Shown here piece after piece: positions 24,582 through 33,318 of a stretch of 47,764 nucleotides of DNA (within the stretch, counting starts at the first letter, position 1; each line of letters opens with the position of its first letter). The translations under genes and the position numbers were made by a program. The DNA is from a virus, in the IMG/VR virus record IMGVR_UViG_3300023179_003680, positions 1-47,764 of that record; one strand, given 5' to 3'. The notes below the pieces were generated by a model. The model was not told the DNA's origin. It made no database searches and saw nothing but the letters and a program-made list of their open reading frames with translations.

Positions 24582-24808
24582 CGCATACCCTTTCCAATAG
24601 GCTTCTCACCTGTGAGATATGGTAAGCTAAACCATAGTTGAAACCATTCTTTAGTACCTGGTTTAATATTATGTTTCTTTTGTAGTTCACCCTTCTCATT
24701 ACCACTTAAACTGATATTGATGCCAGAGTAGGGATCCACTGGGTCGTACTTAACATAGCCCTTAAACTCATTAATACCTGCTAACTTTTTTAGTTCGCTC
24801 AGTGTCAT
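24578..24808 (-). CDS. Small virion protein candidate with targeting peptide
   Basis: 76 residues. MTLSELKKLAGINEFKGYVK has I-N-E at residues 12-14 after an amphipathic helix. The body is short, with NIKPGTKEWFQLWFSLPYLT. No catalytic motif. ATGA overlaps with both neighbours place it between the HxGH enzyme and the 24204-24581 protein. Confidence 0.65.
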   Translation of the reverse strand: MTLSELKKLAGINEFKGYVKYDPVDPYSGINISLSGNEKGELQKKHNIKPGTKEWFQLWFSLPYLTGEKPIGKGMR

Positions 24809-26163
24809 TGCTTAAACATATCCTTCTGTCCAAATACGCTTTGGAATTGATTACCTAACATATTCTTTAACTTGTCTCTCTGATCTGCTCTAAGTATGAT
24901 TTGATTACCATCAAACTTAAATCCCATACTGCGTAGTTTAGGTAGTAGATCAGTTTTCAATAATGTGTACTTAAACGTATCTGGTTGTGCCACAGCGTGT
25001 CCACCCATCTGTGTATTAGGCTTACCTGGTATGGCCACACGATGTCTCTTACCATCTGGACCTACCACAAAGTGATCTACACCACTGGCCTTACGATCTG
25101 GTTCGCCTGGTTCTTTATCTACATATAGTTTATAGCGTTCATCGCCACCCTGTTCTATATAGTCTTTGATTTGATATAGTTCCGGGCCCTGTTCGCTACG
25201 CATTACACTGGGTGGGAATACAAACTGAGCCTTTTCAGCACCAATAAAGTCTACATCACGTAAACTATCTTCAAGTTCTTGTATAGCAGTGGTAGCATCT
25301 GTAAATAGGAAGTTTACTCTCAATGGACGAACTTTGCCACCCTTCTTATCCTTAATACCAACAGCATTGGCTTTTTGTACAACTTCTTGAGGACGGGTAC
25401 CAAAGTCTCCAACAACACGTACATTGCCTGTGTTGTCTAGTTTGAATACGATATATAGTGTGCCACTGGGCTGTTCTAATTCATATAGTCTCATTTCCTT
25501 AACCTTCTTTTTAGGTTTAGCAGCAGTCATCTGTGCCATACGTTCTTTAGCCTTACGCATAAGATCCATAACTGTATCGTCATCAATCTCTGGGCTCATA
25601 GCATCACGCCAAACTGCGAATTGTTCTCTTTCACTCTTGCTTGGATCAGTCAATACCTGACGCATTGGTGTAGCACGTGGTCCTTCTTCACCAGCACTGG
25701 GATCACCAGTCTCTTGTCGACTTATAACATCTAAACTGTCGAAGTTAAAGGGAACTTCACCTTTCTTATTAGGTTTACCATTATATTGTTTAAGATATTG
25801 GAAAGCAGTGACCTGATCAGCACCAACTACCACTGTGACATTATTATAACCTTGTTGATTAAGATTAGTTAGTACTCTTGTTAGATCTGGTAGTTCATCT
25901 GTAGCAGTTTGAAATATATGACTGCTATCAGGGAACACACGTTTATAGATGCTGAGTTTTTCTTCAGGTTGTAAAGGGTCATCAGGACCATATGTCCTAC
26001 TAACCACAAAGTAAGGATCACCTCCAATCTTATCGCTATAGGTTAGTACACTACTGGCCAACATCATATGACCTTTATGCCCCATACCTCTACCCCAACC
26101 TACTACAGCAGTGTTTTTTTCTCCGGTACGTGCCAAATTTTCAAATAGTTGTCTGAGCCTCAT
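24805..26163 (-). CDS. HxGH nucleotidylyltransferase-like protein with targeting peptide
   Basis: 452 residues. MRLRQLFENLARTGEKN has L-F-E at 6-8. Then AVVGWGRGMGHKGHMMLASS carries the H-x-G-H motif (His29, His32) of the cytidylyl/adenylyltransferase superfamily, NNVTVVVGADQVTAFQYLK the central V-V-G-x-D strand, and GPRATPMRQVL resembles the IS-x-T-x-x-R motif. Residues 1-190 would be the catalytic domain. The C-terminal 250 residues are a separate domain (LYIVFKLDNTGNVRVVGDFG) of unknown role. Substrates could be NMN, CTP-linked sugars or another nucleotide. The start suggests packaging in the head. Confidence 0.72.
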   Translation of the reverse strand: MRLRQLFENLARTGEKNTAVVGWGRGMGHKGHMMLASSVLTYSDKIGGDPYFVVSRTYGPDDPLQPEEKLSIYKRVFPDSSHIFQTATDELPDLTRVLTNLNQQGYNNVTVVVGADQVTAFQYLKQYNGKPNKKGEVPFNFDSLDVISRQETGDPSAGEEGPRATPMRQVLTDPSKSEREQFAVWRDAMSPEIDDDTVMDLMRKAKERMAQMTAAKPKKKVKEMRLYELEQPSGTLYIVFKLDNTGNVRVVGDFGTRPQEVVQKANAVGIKDKKGGKVRPLRVNFLFTDATTAIQELEDSLRDVDFIGAEKAQFVFPPSVMRSEQGPELYQIKDYIEQGGDERYKLYVDKEPGEPDRKASGVDHFVVGPDGKRHRVAIPGKPNTQMGGHAVAQPDTFKYTLLKTDLLPKLRSMGFKFDGNQIILRADQRDKLKNMLGNQFQSVFGQKDMFKQ

Positions 26164-28052
26164 TCGTCTTTCCTCGGGGCCCAGGCACCTTGATCTATGG
26201 CCTTAATAAATTGTCCTGGTAAATCATTTTGAAAAGTAGTACCAGGGTGTGCGCTGACATAGCCTTCTGGACGAGTTTGTCTAATACCACTGTGTGTGGC
26301 AGTGCTTAGATTTTGAATCATTTCCATTTTGGCCTTTGTCAATAGTTCTACAGCAGTTAATACAGCATCTAAACCAGCACGATCTTTTAATATTGTTTCG
26401 GCCTGTTTGGCACTGACATTACGACCTACCCATTCAATGAATTTTTGTTTAACACCTACAATACGTAGGTTTTGATTATAAAATTTATAAAGAATATCTC
26501 CTGGTTTACTTAATCCTGGCTTAGGGGCTAGGAAATTATTAATTAGATTAGCATTTTCTTTTATGAAGTTTTGTATGCTATCTAGATTATTATCAATAAA
26601 TTCAGGTGTTTGTTCTGCGTATGTAGTGCCTTGAACAATAGTATCAGGTGTTGAAAATTCTTCGGCATTAGGAAGTCTACCCTCATCACTGCTGCCTAAC
26701 TCTGGGTAATAGCCAGTAGCAGCTACCATTACCTTAGCACTTCTTATTCTACGGCCTAGGTCACTATTTTTACCAATATGGAAAGTAGTGATATTTGGAG
26801 TGAATTCATACTCCTGTGTCTGAGGATTTAGTATAGGTTTAGCTGGTGAACCATCGGGTTTCGTGCCAGGATAAAATAGTAGCCCACCCTCTATAAATCC
26901 ATCTTCTGGACTGGCCTGTTCAAAATAAGGCCAAAGACTGGATAGTTGTTTAGCATATTGACGACGTTGAGCAAGTTTGTCTGGATCTGCCTTGCCAGTA
27001 CCCATTAAAAATTTTTGTACTTCTTCCGCACTTCTTGGTATTACACTAGTACCATTAGCTAGTTCTGTTTTGCCACGTTTGATATAATCCCAAGCATTTT
27101 TAGGGATCATCATAAACATACCGTCTTGTTTACCCCAATATACTACAGGACTCCCATCCCATTTTAGTTCAATGTTGCCACCTTGACTACTCATATATCT
27201 CATACGTTCTACGGCATGTAGGCCACCTTGAGCACCATTAGTAAAAACTAAGTCCTCAATATGTTGATACTTACGTCCTATAGTTGGTGCTGCTGCTTCA
27301 AAAAACTTTTGTTCTGGGCCTTTTAATGGAGCACTTTTCCAACTTTGTCCACCAGCAGCCAAACTATAAATTTTTTGTCGTGTAGCAGCATCAGGTAGTG
27401 CTGCCATAATACTTTCCACACTGCCTAAACTACGGGCACTAGCATTTGGGCCAATTAGATAACGTGCTATTTCATCTAAGTCAGTGCTGATCAAATCTGC
27501 TTTTTTGCCTTGTTCATTTCTAGCATATAGACCCTCGTCTGGACTCCATAGCAAGTTTTGACTACTGGCCAATGCGTTCATGATCATTTGTTTATGTACA
27601 CCTTTATATGAGCTACCTTTTGGTATTTCATGTACATGGAACTTGTGTACATTAGCAGCATTGCGTACTACTTTGACGTCTACTTGATGACAAGTTGATC
27701 CAAATGGTAATCTAACGTGTACTGTGACTGCTATGCGTTTGGTTTCTAACCCTTTGCTGTTTAGATACTTTTCTAACTCTATGCGTATCTTTTTAGGATC
27801 TTCTTCATTGAATAACTGAGCAGCAGTGTCCAAGTCCACCATAACATCTAAATCACCACTCATAACACCTGGTGTTGGTGTTGCTCCGCTGCCTATTCTA
27901 TATACTTTGAGTCCTGTGCCTCTAAGATATCTTTCAAGTTGTGCTTCAATTTGAGGAGCCTGACTTTGATCGAATGGTTCACAATCGTCCCAAATATTGC
28001 CACCCTCCATCAAAGGAGTACGTACCTTAGAGAACAACTCACGCAGCATCAT
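26160..28052 (-). CDS. Pol-beta-type nucleotidyltransferase joined to KxDG ligase-like domain, with targeting peptide
   Basis: 630 residues. MMLRELFSKVRTPLMEGG has L-M-E at residues 14-16. The first domain has Gly-Ser at 54-55 then SGDLDVMVDLD (Asp67, Asp69) and CHQVDVKVV (Asp125), the three-Asp pattern of polymerase-beta nucleotidyltransferases. The second has IELKWDGSPVVYWG (Lys297, Asp299, Gly300), like motif I of ATP-dependent ligases and capping enzymes, and EDGFIEGGLLFY (Glu388), like motif IV. The last 130 residues are helical. Transfer of a nucleotide and nucleic-acid joining are plausible; neither substrate is known. ATGA overlap downstream; TAAATGATG upstream. Confidence 0.68.
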   Translation of the reverse strand: MMLRELFSKVRTPLMEGGNIWDDCEPFDQSQAPQIEAQLERYLRGTGLKVYRIGSGATPTPGVMSGDLDVMVDLDTAAQLFNEEDPKKIRIELEKYLNSKGLETKRIAVTVHVRLPFGSTCHQVDVKVVRNAANVHKFHVHEIPKGSSYKGVHKQMIMNALASSQNLLWSPDEGLYARNEQGKKADLISTDLDEIARYLIGPNASARSLGSVESIMAALPDAATRQKIYSLAAGGQSWKSAPLKGPEQKFFEAAAPTIGRKYQHIEDLVFTNGAQGGLHAVERMRYMSSQGGNIELKWDGSPVVYWGKQDGMFMMIPKNAWDYIKRGKTELANGTSVIPRSAEEVQKFLMGTGKADPDKLAQRRQYAKQLSSLWPYFEQASPEDGFIEGGLLFYPGTKPDGSPAKPILNPQTQEYEFTPNITTFHIGKNSDLGRRIRSAKVMVAATGYYPELGSSDEGRLPNAEEFSTPDTIVQGTTYAEQTPEFIDNNLDSIQNFIKENANLINNFLAPKPGLSKPGDILYKFYNQNLRIVGVKQKFIEWVGRNVSAKQAETILKDRAGLDAVLTAVELLTKAKMEMIQNLSTATHSGIRQTRPEGYVSAHPGTTFQNDLPGQFIKAIDQGAWAPRKDE

Positions 28053-28435
28053 TTATAAAGACCGTCCTTCATATTTTTTACTTCAGTATCGTATATATGA
28101 TGTGCTACTTGTTCTGTAAATTCTTCTTCTAAAGTATCATCCAATTCTTTAATAGGAAATTCTTTTCTATAGCTTTCGTAGGCTTTTTCAATAACTTTTT
28201 TGAATACTCTGTGAGTAAACTCACCACCGCTTTCTAATTGTGCCTTACAGGTTTTTAATACTGGAAAGAAATGACGACGATAAAAATCATCATTGTTATG
28301 CATAAAAAATACTAGATCTTCTGCTAGATCAAATTCGTATGCCCCCATTGCATCCTTAATAGTCTTTTTAGGACCACTATGTAGCATATCTTCAATTGGG
28401 AGTTCTTTGTCACCAAACATTTCAAATAGTTTCAT
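28049..28435 (-). CDS. Small conserved acidic helical protein, targeting peptide possible
   Basis: 128 residues from ATG 28435, one base after the upstream stop; the frame to 28492 reads back into the upstream gene. MKLFEMFGDKELPIEDML resembles the leucine-phenylalanine starts of its neighbours, with P-I-E at residues 13-15. The remainder is helical and acidic (MGAYEFDLAEDLVFFMHNND, KVIEKAYESYRKEFPIKELD). No motif recognised. Confidence 0.68.
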   Translation of the reverse strand: MKLFEMFGDKELPIEDMLHSGPKKTIKDAMGAYEFDLAEDLVFFMHNNDDFYRRHFFPVLKTCKAQLESGGEFTHRVFKKVIEKAYESYRKEFPIKELDDTLEEEFTEQVAHHIYDTEVKNMKDGLYK

Positions 28436-28436
28436 A

Positions 28437-29003
28437 TCACCAAGCCCTACAACTCCAATAACGAGCTTTCCATTTTGGACCAGGATTGGCACAATTATGT
28501 CTTGCTCTAAAATTTTTACGTCTACTAGGTATGTGACGTTTAATACTTAATTCTTTATCACCAAAGTTTACTTTAACAATTTTACCATTTGGTTTACGCA
28601 CATATACTTTAGACTTTTTAACATCACCCTTCATGGGTTTACCTATAGGAACATTCTTACCTTGATGCATGGCTTCTGCTGCTCCCCCTACCAGTTTACC
28701 CTTAGGGTTAGTAGGCCCAGGACTGCGTAATTGTCCAGCCTGACCTATTTTATGTTTGCCTAATCCAGCAAATGGCCAACTGGATTCGTCTAATTCTTCA
28801 AAAAATGTCATTCCAATTTCTTGTAATAAGGATAATGCTAAGTTATCAAGCTCAACTAATATGACATCTTCAGATACTAGTAAAACATCCGTTTCAATAG
28901 CATCTCTCTCATTGAGATCAAAATAGAAGCCATCTCCAGGATGTATATCTAAATCCTCGGACTCTACTTGTTCTACATATTCTAATATACTTTTATTAGT
29001 CAT
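28437..29003 (-). CDS. Conserved phage protein with Cys/Arg-rich C-terminal module
   Basis: 188 residues from ATG 29003; the frame extends to a GTG at 29015. The acidic N-terminus (ILEYVEQVESEDLDIHPGDG) contains L-E and Y-V-E sites. The C-terminal module SKVYVRKPNGKIVKVNFGDK, then KNFRARHNCANPGPKWKARY ending in WSCRAW, is a basic Cys/Arg-rich domain that I have seen at the ends of marine phage proteins. First gene after a GATAAATA late promoter. Confidence 0.72.
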   Translation of the reverse strand: MTNKSILEYVEQVESEDLDIHPGDGFYFDLNERDAIETDVLLVSEDVILVELDNLALSLLQEIGMTFFEELDESSWPFAGLGKHKIGQAGQLRSPGPTNPKGKLVGGAAEAMHQGKNVPIGKPMKGDVKKSKVYVRKPNGKIVKVNFGDKELSIKRHIPSRRKNFRARHNCANPGPKWKARYWSCRAW

Positions 29004-29019
29004 AGCGATTCCCACTTAA

Positions 29020-29027
29020 TATTTATC
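29020..29027 (-). promoter_or_regulatory. T4-type late promoter GATAAATA
   Basis: Minus strand GATAAATA in the 40-base gap before the 28437-29003 gene, 16 bases ahead of its ATG. It would start transcription of the whole run of targeting-peptide genes down to about 24 kb. Confidence 0.7.
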
Positions 29028-29055
29028 GATATTAAAGGGAATAGTATAGCCAAAT

Positions 29056-29703
29056 TTAAGCAGGATTTTTTACAACTCGGTCGATTCTTTGTATATTTGA
29101 ACCTAAAAACATCTGTACCATGCTTAATGTTTTAGCGTCTTTTACATAGAAATAACTGTCACCACTACGCCAACCACGTCTAACATGGTCACGACAACGT
29201 CTAGGCATACGGATTTTATCATTTCCTGTACACCATTTAAAGAAACTTTCATTGTTAGGAACACGTTGTGTTATGGTGATTTTGAAGTCATAATCAATGC
29301 GTTTGAGATAAACTGTATTTTTTTCTAGTACAGGCCTAGTGTCCTCGGGCATACTGATATATTTGACATAATCAAAAAGTTCTTTACTTACCTGTTTAAA
29401 ATCATCAAACTTATCTGTGTAGAAAGTTAGGAAAGGACTACTTACCATAAGTTTATAGTCACTGACCTTTTGAAATGCTTTTACTATATTAAATGCTCGG
29501 TCCAAGTCACTAGCAACGCCGTTATAAACCCAACCAGGAAAAGTTTTATTTTCCCTCCAGTGGGCGATTTTTTCTGCGGCGTCCTCAATGTCCCTACCTC
29601 TAAAAGTTGTGGCAAGTTTAGATACGAGAACTATCTTATACCTATACAGGTCTAAAAACAGTTTATTGGTTTTCTTTGTGGGTAATAATTTCAAGTGGTT
29701 CAT
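29056..29703 (-). CDS. Conserved hypothetical protein
   Basis: 215 residues, basic. MNHLKLLPTKKTNKLFLDLY opens a mixed alpha/beta sequence with DYKLMVSSPFLTFYTDKFDD and YFYVKDAKTLSMVQMFLGSN. PRRCRDHVRRGWRSGDSYFY is strongly basic and could contact nucleic acid. No catalytic motif seen. It overlaps the clpA stop by 41 bases, so it may be co-translated with the unfoldase. Confidence 0.68.
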   Translation of the reverse strand: MNHLKLLPTKKTNKLFLDLYRYKIVLVSKLATTFRGRDIEDAAEKIAHWRENKTFPGWVYNGVASDLDRAFNIVKAFQKVSDYKLMVSSPFLTFYTDKFDDFKQVSKELFDYVKYISMPEDTRPVLEKNTVYLKRIDYDFKITITQRVPNNESFFKWCTGNDKIRMPRRCRDHVRRGWRSGDSYFYVKDAKTLSMVQMFLGSNIQRIDRVVKNPA

Positions 29704-31930
29704 TATCTGTAACTCTACTTTGTCTTATGCGTTTTGTCAATGTAATTTGGTCACCGTCTAAGCCAATAACCAAACTACCTCCATCTTTAAGTTCACCAAA
29801 TAACATCATACGACTTAATGGGCGTTTGATCTCTTTGTCGATCACACGCTGTAATGGACGGGCACCCATTTTACTATCAAATCCTTTTTCAATCAAATGA
29901 TTTATAGCAGCATCGTTAATTTTAATGCGAATGCCCTTGTCTGATACTTGTTGTTTAAGTTCGTCAATAAACTTAACAACAATCTTATACATAGTTTCTT
30001 TTGTAAGTTTGCCAAATGTGATAATAGCATCCAATCTATTTCTAAACTCAGGCGCAAAGAATTTCTTAAGATCCTTATCATCATAATCCTTTTCCTGTTT
30101 GCCAAAGCCTATTTGATTCTTTTCAGCACTTTGAGCACCAGCATTGGTAGTTAAGATAAGGATGATATTACGGCAATCCGCTTTTTTACCGTTGCTGCCT
30201 GTGACAAAGCCATTATCCATCATCTGTAGTAGGATAGTACTTACATCTGGATGACTCTTTTCAACCTCATCAAATAGTAGTACACAATAGGGATTTTCTT
30301 GAATCTGTGTAATTAATAACCCAGCGTTTTCCTCAAAGCCAACATAACCTGGTGGGCTACCAATCAGTTTACTTACGCTGTGTTTTTCTTGATATTCACT
30401 CATATCAAAGCGTATGAGTTTGACACCAAGATATTTGGCCAATATTTTAGCTGTTTCTGTTTTACCACAACCAGTCGGACCCATAAAAACAAATGATCCA
30501 ATTGGTTTATTCTCAGGCTTAAGACCGGCACGGGCAACTAGAATTTTATCCACCAGTTCAGTCACCGCAGTAGCTTGTCCAAATACTTCGCCATTAATCT
30601 GTGTTTCAAGATTAGCCAAATTATTACTTTCAGTTTCAGCAACCTGTTCTTCAGGCATTTGAATAGCCTGTGCTAGTTCATATTGAATTTCACTTTCACC
30701 AATAACACGTTCTTGATCCATCTTTAAGTTAAAACGACTACAGGCGCAGTCAATAAGATCAATAGCTTTATCAGGAAGTTTCTTATCACTTTGATATTTT
30801 ATACTCAATTTAATTGCTGTTTGTATTGCATCATCTGTAATTTTAACTTTATGGAATTGTTCGTAATACTTTTTTACACCTTTAAGTATTTGTACAGTAG
30901 TTTCCATATTGGGTTCGTCCACAGTGATACGTTGGAAACGACGCATTAGAGCACGATCTTTTTCAAAATATTTTCTATATTCTTCCCAAGTAGTACTAGC
31001 AACTACTTTGATATTTCCCTTACTCAGTGCTGGTTTCATCATATTGGCTAAGTCGTTAGCACTATTACCAGCACTACCTGCTCCGCTGATCATATGAGCT
31101 TCGTCAATAAACAATATAGTTTTTCCTTTAGTTTGTAGACCTTTCAATACCATTTTAAAACGTTCTTCAAAGTCTCCTCTGTATTTGCTACCAGCTAACA
31201 TACTACTGATATCTAAACTGTATACTTTGTATTCTTTTAGGAATTCTGGAACGTGACCTTTTACAATATTAAATGCTAGGCCTTCTGCAATAGCAGTTTT
31301 ACCAACACCAGGATCTCCAACTAGCATTACGTTGTTTTTATTACGACGACCCATAGCTAGAGCAATATTTTCTAGTTCACTAACACGACCAATTACAGGA
31401 TCTATTTTATTCTTTTTAACACTTTCATTAAGATTTGTAGTAAAGGCCTTAAGAGCACGATCAACCTGATGATCTGCTACCTGTTCATCTTCATCAACCT
31501 GTACCTCATTTTGTAAGTAGTCTGCAAACTTATTTTTATCAATGCCTGCCTGTTGTATATAGTAACTGGCATAGCTACGCTTTTCACCCATGATGCTGAC
31601 AAATAGATCACTGATCTCCATAGTTTGACGACCATTGAATAAAGCCTGTGTGAAAGCACGATTAAGTACACGTTCAACTGCCTGTGTTTTCTTTGGCTTA
31701 GTAACGTCTTCTTTTATAATATCGTCAAGTTTAGTTTTTAGATAGTGATCTAAATTTACCTTAATATACTCTGAATCTGCTCCGTATCCTTGTAATGTAC
31801 TAATAAAATGTTCTTCGTTGAGCATACAGAACAGTAAGTGTTCTATGGTTAGATATTCGTGCTTTAAACTTTTGGCTAATTCAATAGCCTGTTCAAATAC
31901 TGCTTTAAGCTTGTCGCTGGGCTCTACCAT
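29663..31930 (-). CDS. clpA: ClpA-type AAA+ protease unfoldase
   Basis: 755 residues, close to E. coli ClpA (758). Residues 1-140 are the Clp N domain (ELAKSLKHEYLTIEHLLFCM). D1 has Walker A GDPGVGKT and Walker B ILFIDEAH; D2 has GPTGCGKT and VLLFDEVEKSHP. EKNQIGFGKQEKDYDDKD matches the I-G-F/L loop that docks on ClpP, and there is no ClpB-type middle domain. So the phage could steer host ClpP. Host-derived acquisition is likely but not shown. AAGGA precedes the ATG, which overlaps the deformylase gene. Confidence 0.93.
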   Translation of the reverse strand: MVEPSDKLKAVFEQAIELAKSLKHEYLTIEHLLFCMLNEEHFISTLQGYGADSEYIKVNLDHYLKTKLDDIIKEDVTKPKKTQAVERVLNRAFTQALFNGRQTMEISDLFVSIMGEKRSYASYYIQQAGIDKNKFADYLQNEVQVDEDEQVADHQVDRALKAFTTNLNESVKKNKIDPVIGRVSELENIALAMGRRNKNNVMLVGDPGVGKTAIAEGLAFNIVKGHVPEFLKEYKVYSLDISSMLAGSKYRGDFEERFKMVLKGLQTKGKTILFIDEAHMISGAGSAGNSANDLANMMKPALSKGNIKVVASTTWEEYRKYFEKDRALMRRFQRITVDEPNMETTVQILKGVKKYYEQFHKVKITDDAIQTAIKLSIKYQSDKKLPDKAIDLIDCACSRFNLKMDQERVIGESEIQYELAQAIQMPEEQVAETESNNLANLETQINGEVFGQATAVTELVDKILVARAGLKPENKPIGSFVFMGPTGCGKTETAKILAKYLGVKLIRFDMSEYQEKHSVSKLIGSPPGYVGFEENAGLLITQIQENPYCVLLFDEVEKSHPDVSTILLQMMDNGFVTGSNGKKADCRNIILILTTNAGAQSAEKNQIGFGKQEKDYDDKDLKKFFAPEFRNRLDAIITFGKLTKETMYKIVVKFIDELKQQVSDKGIRIKINDAAINHLIEKGFDSKMGARPLQRVIDKEIKRPLSRMMLFGELKDGGSLVIGLDGDQITLTKRIRQSRVTDNEPLEIITHKENQ

Positions 31931-32432
31931 ATTTTTTCCTTAATTTGTTAAACTTTCTAGTGGCTAAATCTTGCTTTAATTTACTTACTCGATCAATCAT
32001 ACAAATTCCATCTAAATGATCTAACTCGTGTAAAAAACATTTAGCATCAATGCCGTGTAGTGATATTACAGCATTATTACCTTGGCTGTCAAGATACTCT
32101 GCAACCACTACCTGAGGTCGTTTAATAGGAATGAGTAGTCCTGGAAAACTTAAACAACCTTCGATTGCTTCAATTTGTTTGTCGCTTGCTGCCTGTAATT
32201 TGGGATTGAACATGGCAAAAGGTCCCATTTCTAAACTCATATCTTTGGGGAATATAGTTATAACTCTGGCCCTTATCCCAACTTGATTTCCACTGAGACC
32301 TATACCACGTTCTTTTACCATTAATTCTACCATTTCTTTTTCCAATTGCATTGGATCCATAATGGGATTATCAAAGTCAAAATCTGGCATTGATTCTCTT
32401 AATATTTCATTTGGGAAGGTTATCAATTTCAT
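31905..32432 (-). CDS. def: Peptide deformylase
   Basis: 175 residues, full length. All three catalytic motifs are present: GIGLSGNQVG, EGCLSFPG and HELDHLDG, giving Cys and two His as metal ligands and the catalytic Glu. It removes the formyl group from nascent protein N-termini. Marine phages often carry it; in cyanophages it is thought to support photosystem protein turnover, which cannot be asserted here. AGAGG lies upstream; the gene overlaps both dnaJ and clpA. Confidence 0.95.
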   Translation of the reverse strand: MKLITFPNEILRESMPDFDFDNPIMDPMQLEKEMVELMVKERGIGLSGNQVGIRARVITIFPKDMSLEMGPFAMFNPKLQAASDKQIEAIEGCLSFPGLLIPIKRPQVVVAEYLDSQGNNAVISLHGIDAKCFLHELDHLDGICMIDRVSKLKQDLATRKFNKLRKKYGRAQRQA

Positions 32433-33264
32433 TTTTTATATCCTCTAACTTTTTTATTATATTTTCATTATAGACAGCAGGAATTTTAATATACACGATT
32501 ACTATAAAGTCTCCTAGGATATTGAATTTTATATTTTTAAATCCCATACCTTTGGCACTATATTCACCACCGTGTGTCATTCCAGGTTTTAGTTTTATAT
32601 TAAGTATTTTGCCATCAATTGTCTCTATTGGTTTTTTACATCCAATCATTGCTTCTATAGCATCAATTTCTATGACTGTGACTATGTCATCTCCTCTTCT
32701 ATGAAAGTTTAAATCTTCCGCCACAGATATACTTACATTGAGATCTCCACGTATGACCTGAGGATAGGTATCATCCCCCATTTGGGCAAATTTAATTACA
32801 TCTCCATCTTCGACGCCAGCTGGTATATTGATTACTACAGTTTCCTTACGTCCAGAAGGCAGCATAAAACTAGCTTCTATTTCTTTACCTATGTAGCTAT
32901 CTAGTAAAGTAATCTTAACTCTAATATTAAGATCTAAATTTTTAGCTCGAGTTCTACCATGTCCCGATCGTCCTCGGCCAAAATCAAATGCACTATTACC
33001 TTTAAACATCTGATTGAACATATCATGAATATCTTCAAAACTACGATGATTAGGATTATTAGTGAATCTAGGTCCTGCCTGATTGTCATACATACCACGT
33101 TTATTATTATCACTTAAAGTGTCGTAGGCTTGATTGATTTTTTGAAAAGTGGATTCATCACCACCTCGATCTGGATGATGTTCCATGGCCAGCTTACGAT
33201 AAGCTGCTTTTATTTCCTGTGGTGTTGCTTGTCTTGAAACACCTAATATATCGTAATAGTTCAT
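32407..33264 (-). CDS. dnaJ: DnaJ/Hsp40 co-chaperone (class II, no zinc finger)
   Basis: 285 residues. The J domain is MNYYDILGVSRQATPQEIKA...HHPDRGG with the HPD motif, residues 1-65. A short Gly/Arg linker (GRGRSGHGRTRA) leads to the client-binding domain (EASFMLPSGRKETVVINIPA, GDLNVSISV, IKLKPGMTHGGEYSAKGMG). The CXXCXGXG zinc domain is absent, as in CbpA. It would recruit host DnaK. No ribosome site is visible; the ATG follows a terminator-like hairpin directly. Confidence 0.94.
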   Translation of the reverse strand: MNYYDILGVSRQATPQEIKAAYRKLAMEHHPDRGGDESTFQKINQAYDTLSDNNKRGMYDNQAGPRFTNNPNHRSFEDIHDMFNQMFKGNSAFDFGRGRSGHGRTRAKNLDLNIRVKITLLDSYIGKEIEASFMLPSGRKETVVINIPAGVEDGDVIKFAQMGDDTYPQVIRGDLNVSISVAEDLNFHRRGDDIVTVIEIDAIEAMIGCKKPIETIDGKILNIKLKPGMTHGGEYSAKGMGFKNIKFNILGDFIVIVYIKIPAVYNENIIKKLEDIKNEIDNLPK

Positions 33265-33294
33265 AAAAATTAAGGCTGTGTGTGCAGCCTTAAT
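33265..33294 (-). terminator. Intrinsic terminator-like hairpin just before dnaJ
   Basis: A perfect 10-base inverted repeat (ATTAAGGCTG at 33269-33278 and CAGCCTTAAT at 33285-33294) with a six-base loop, followed on the minus strand by five T, then the dnaJ ATG at 33264. It should stop most transcripts from the envelope genes, or control dnaJ translation. Confidence 0.72.
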
Positions 33295-33318
33295 ATTTAA
33301 CCTACTAGATTTAGACTA

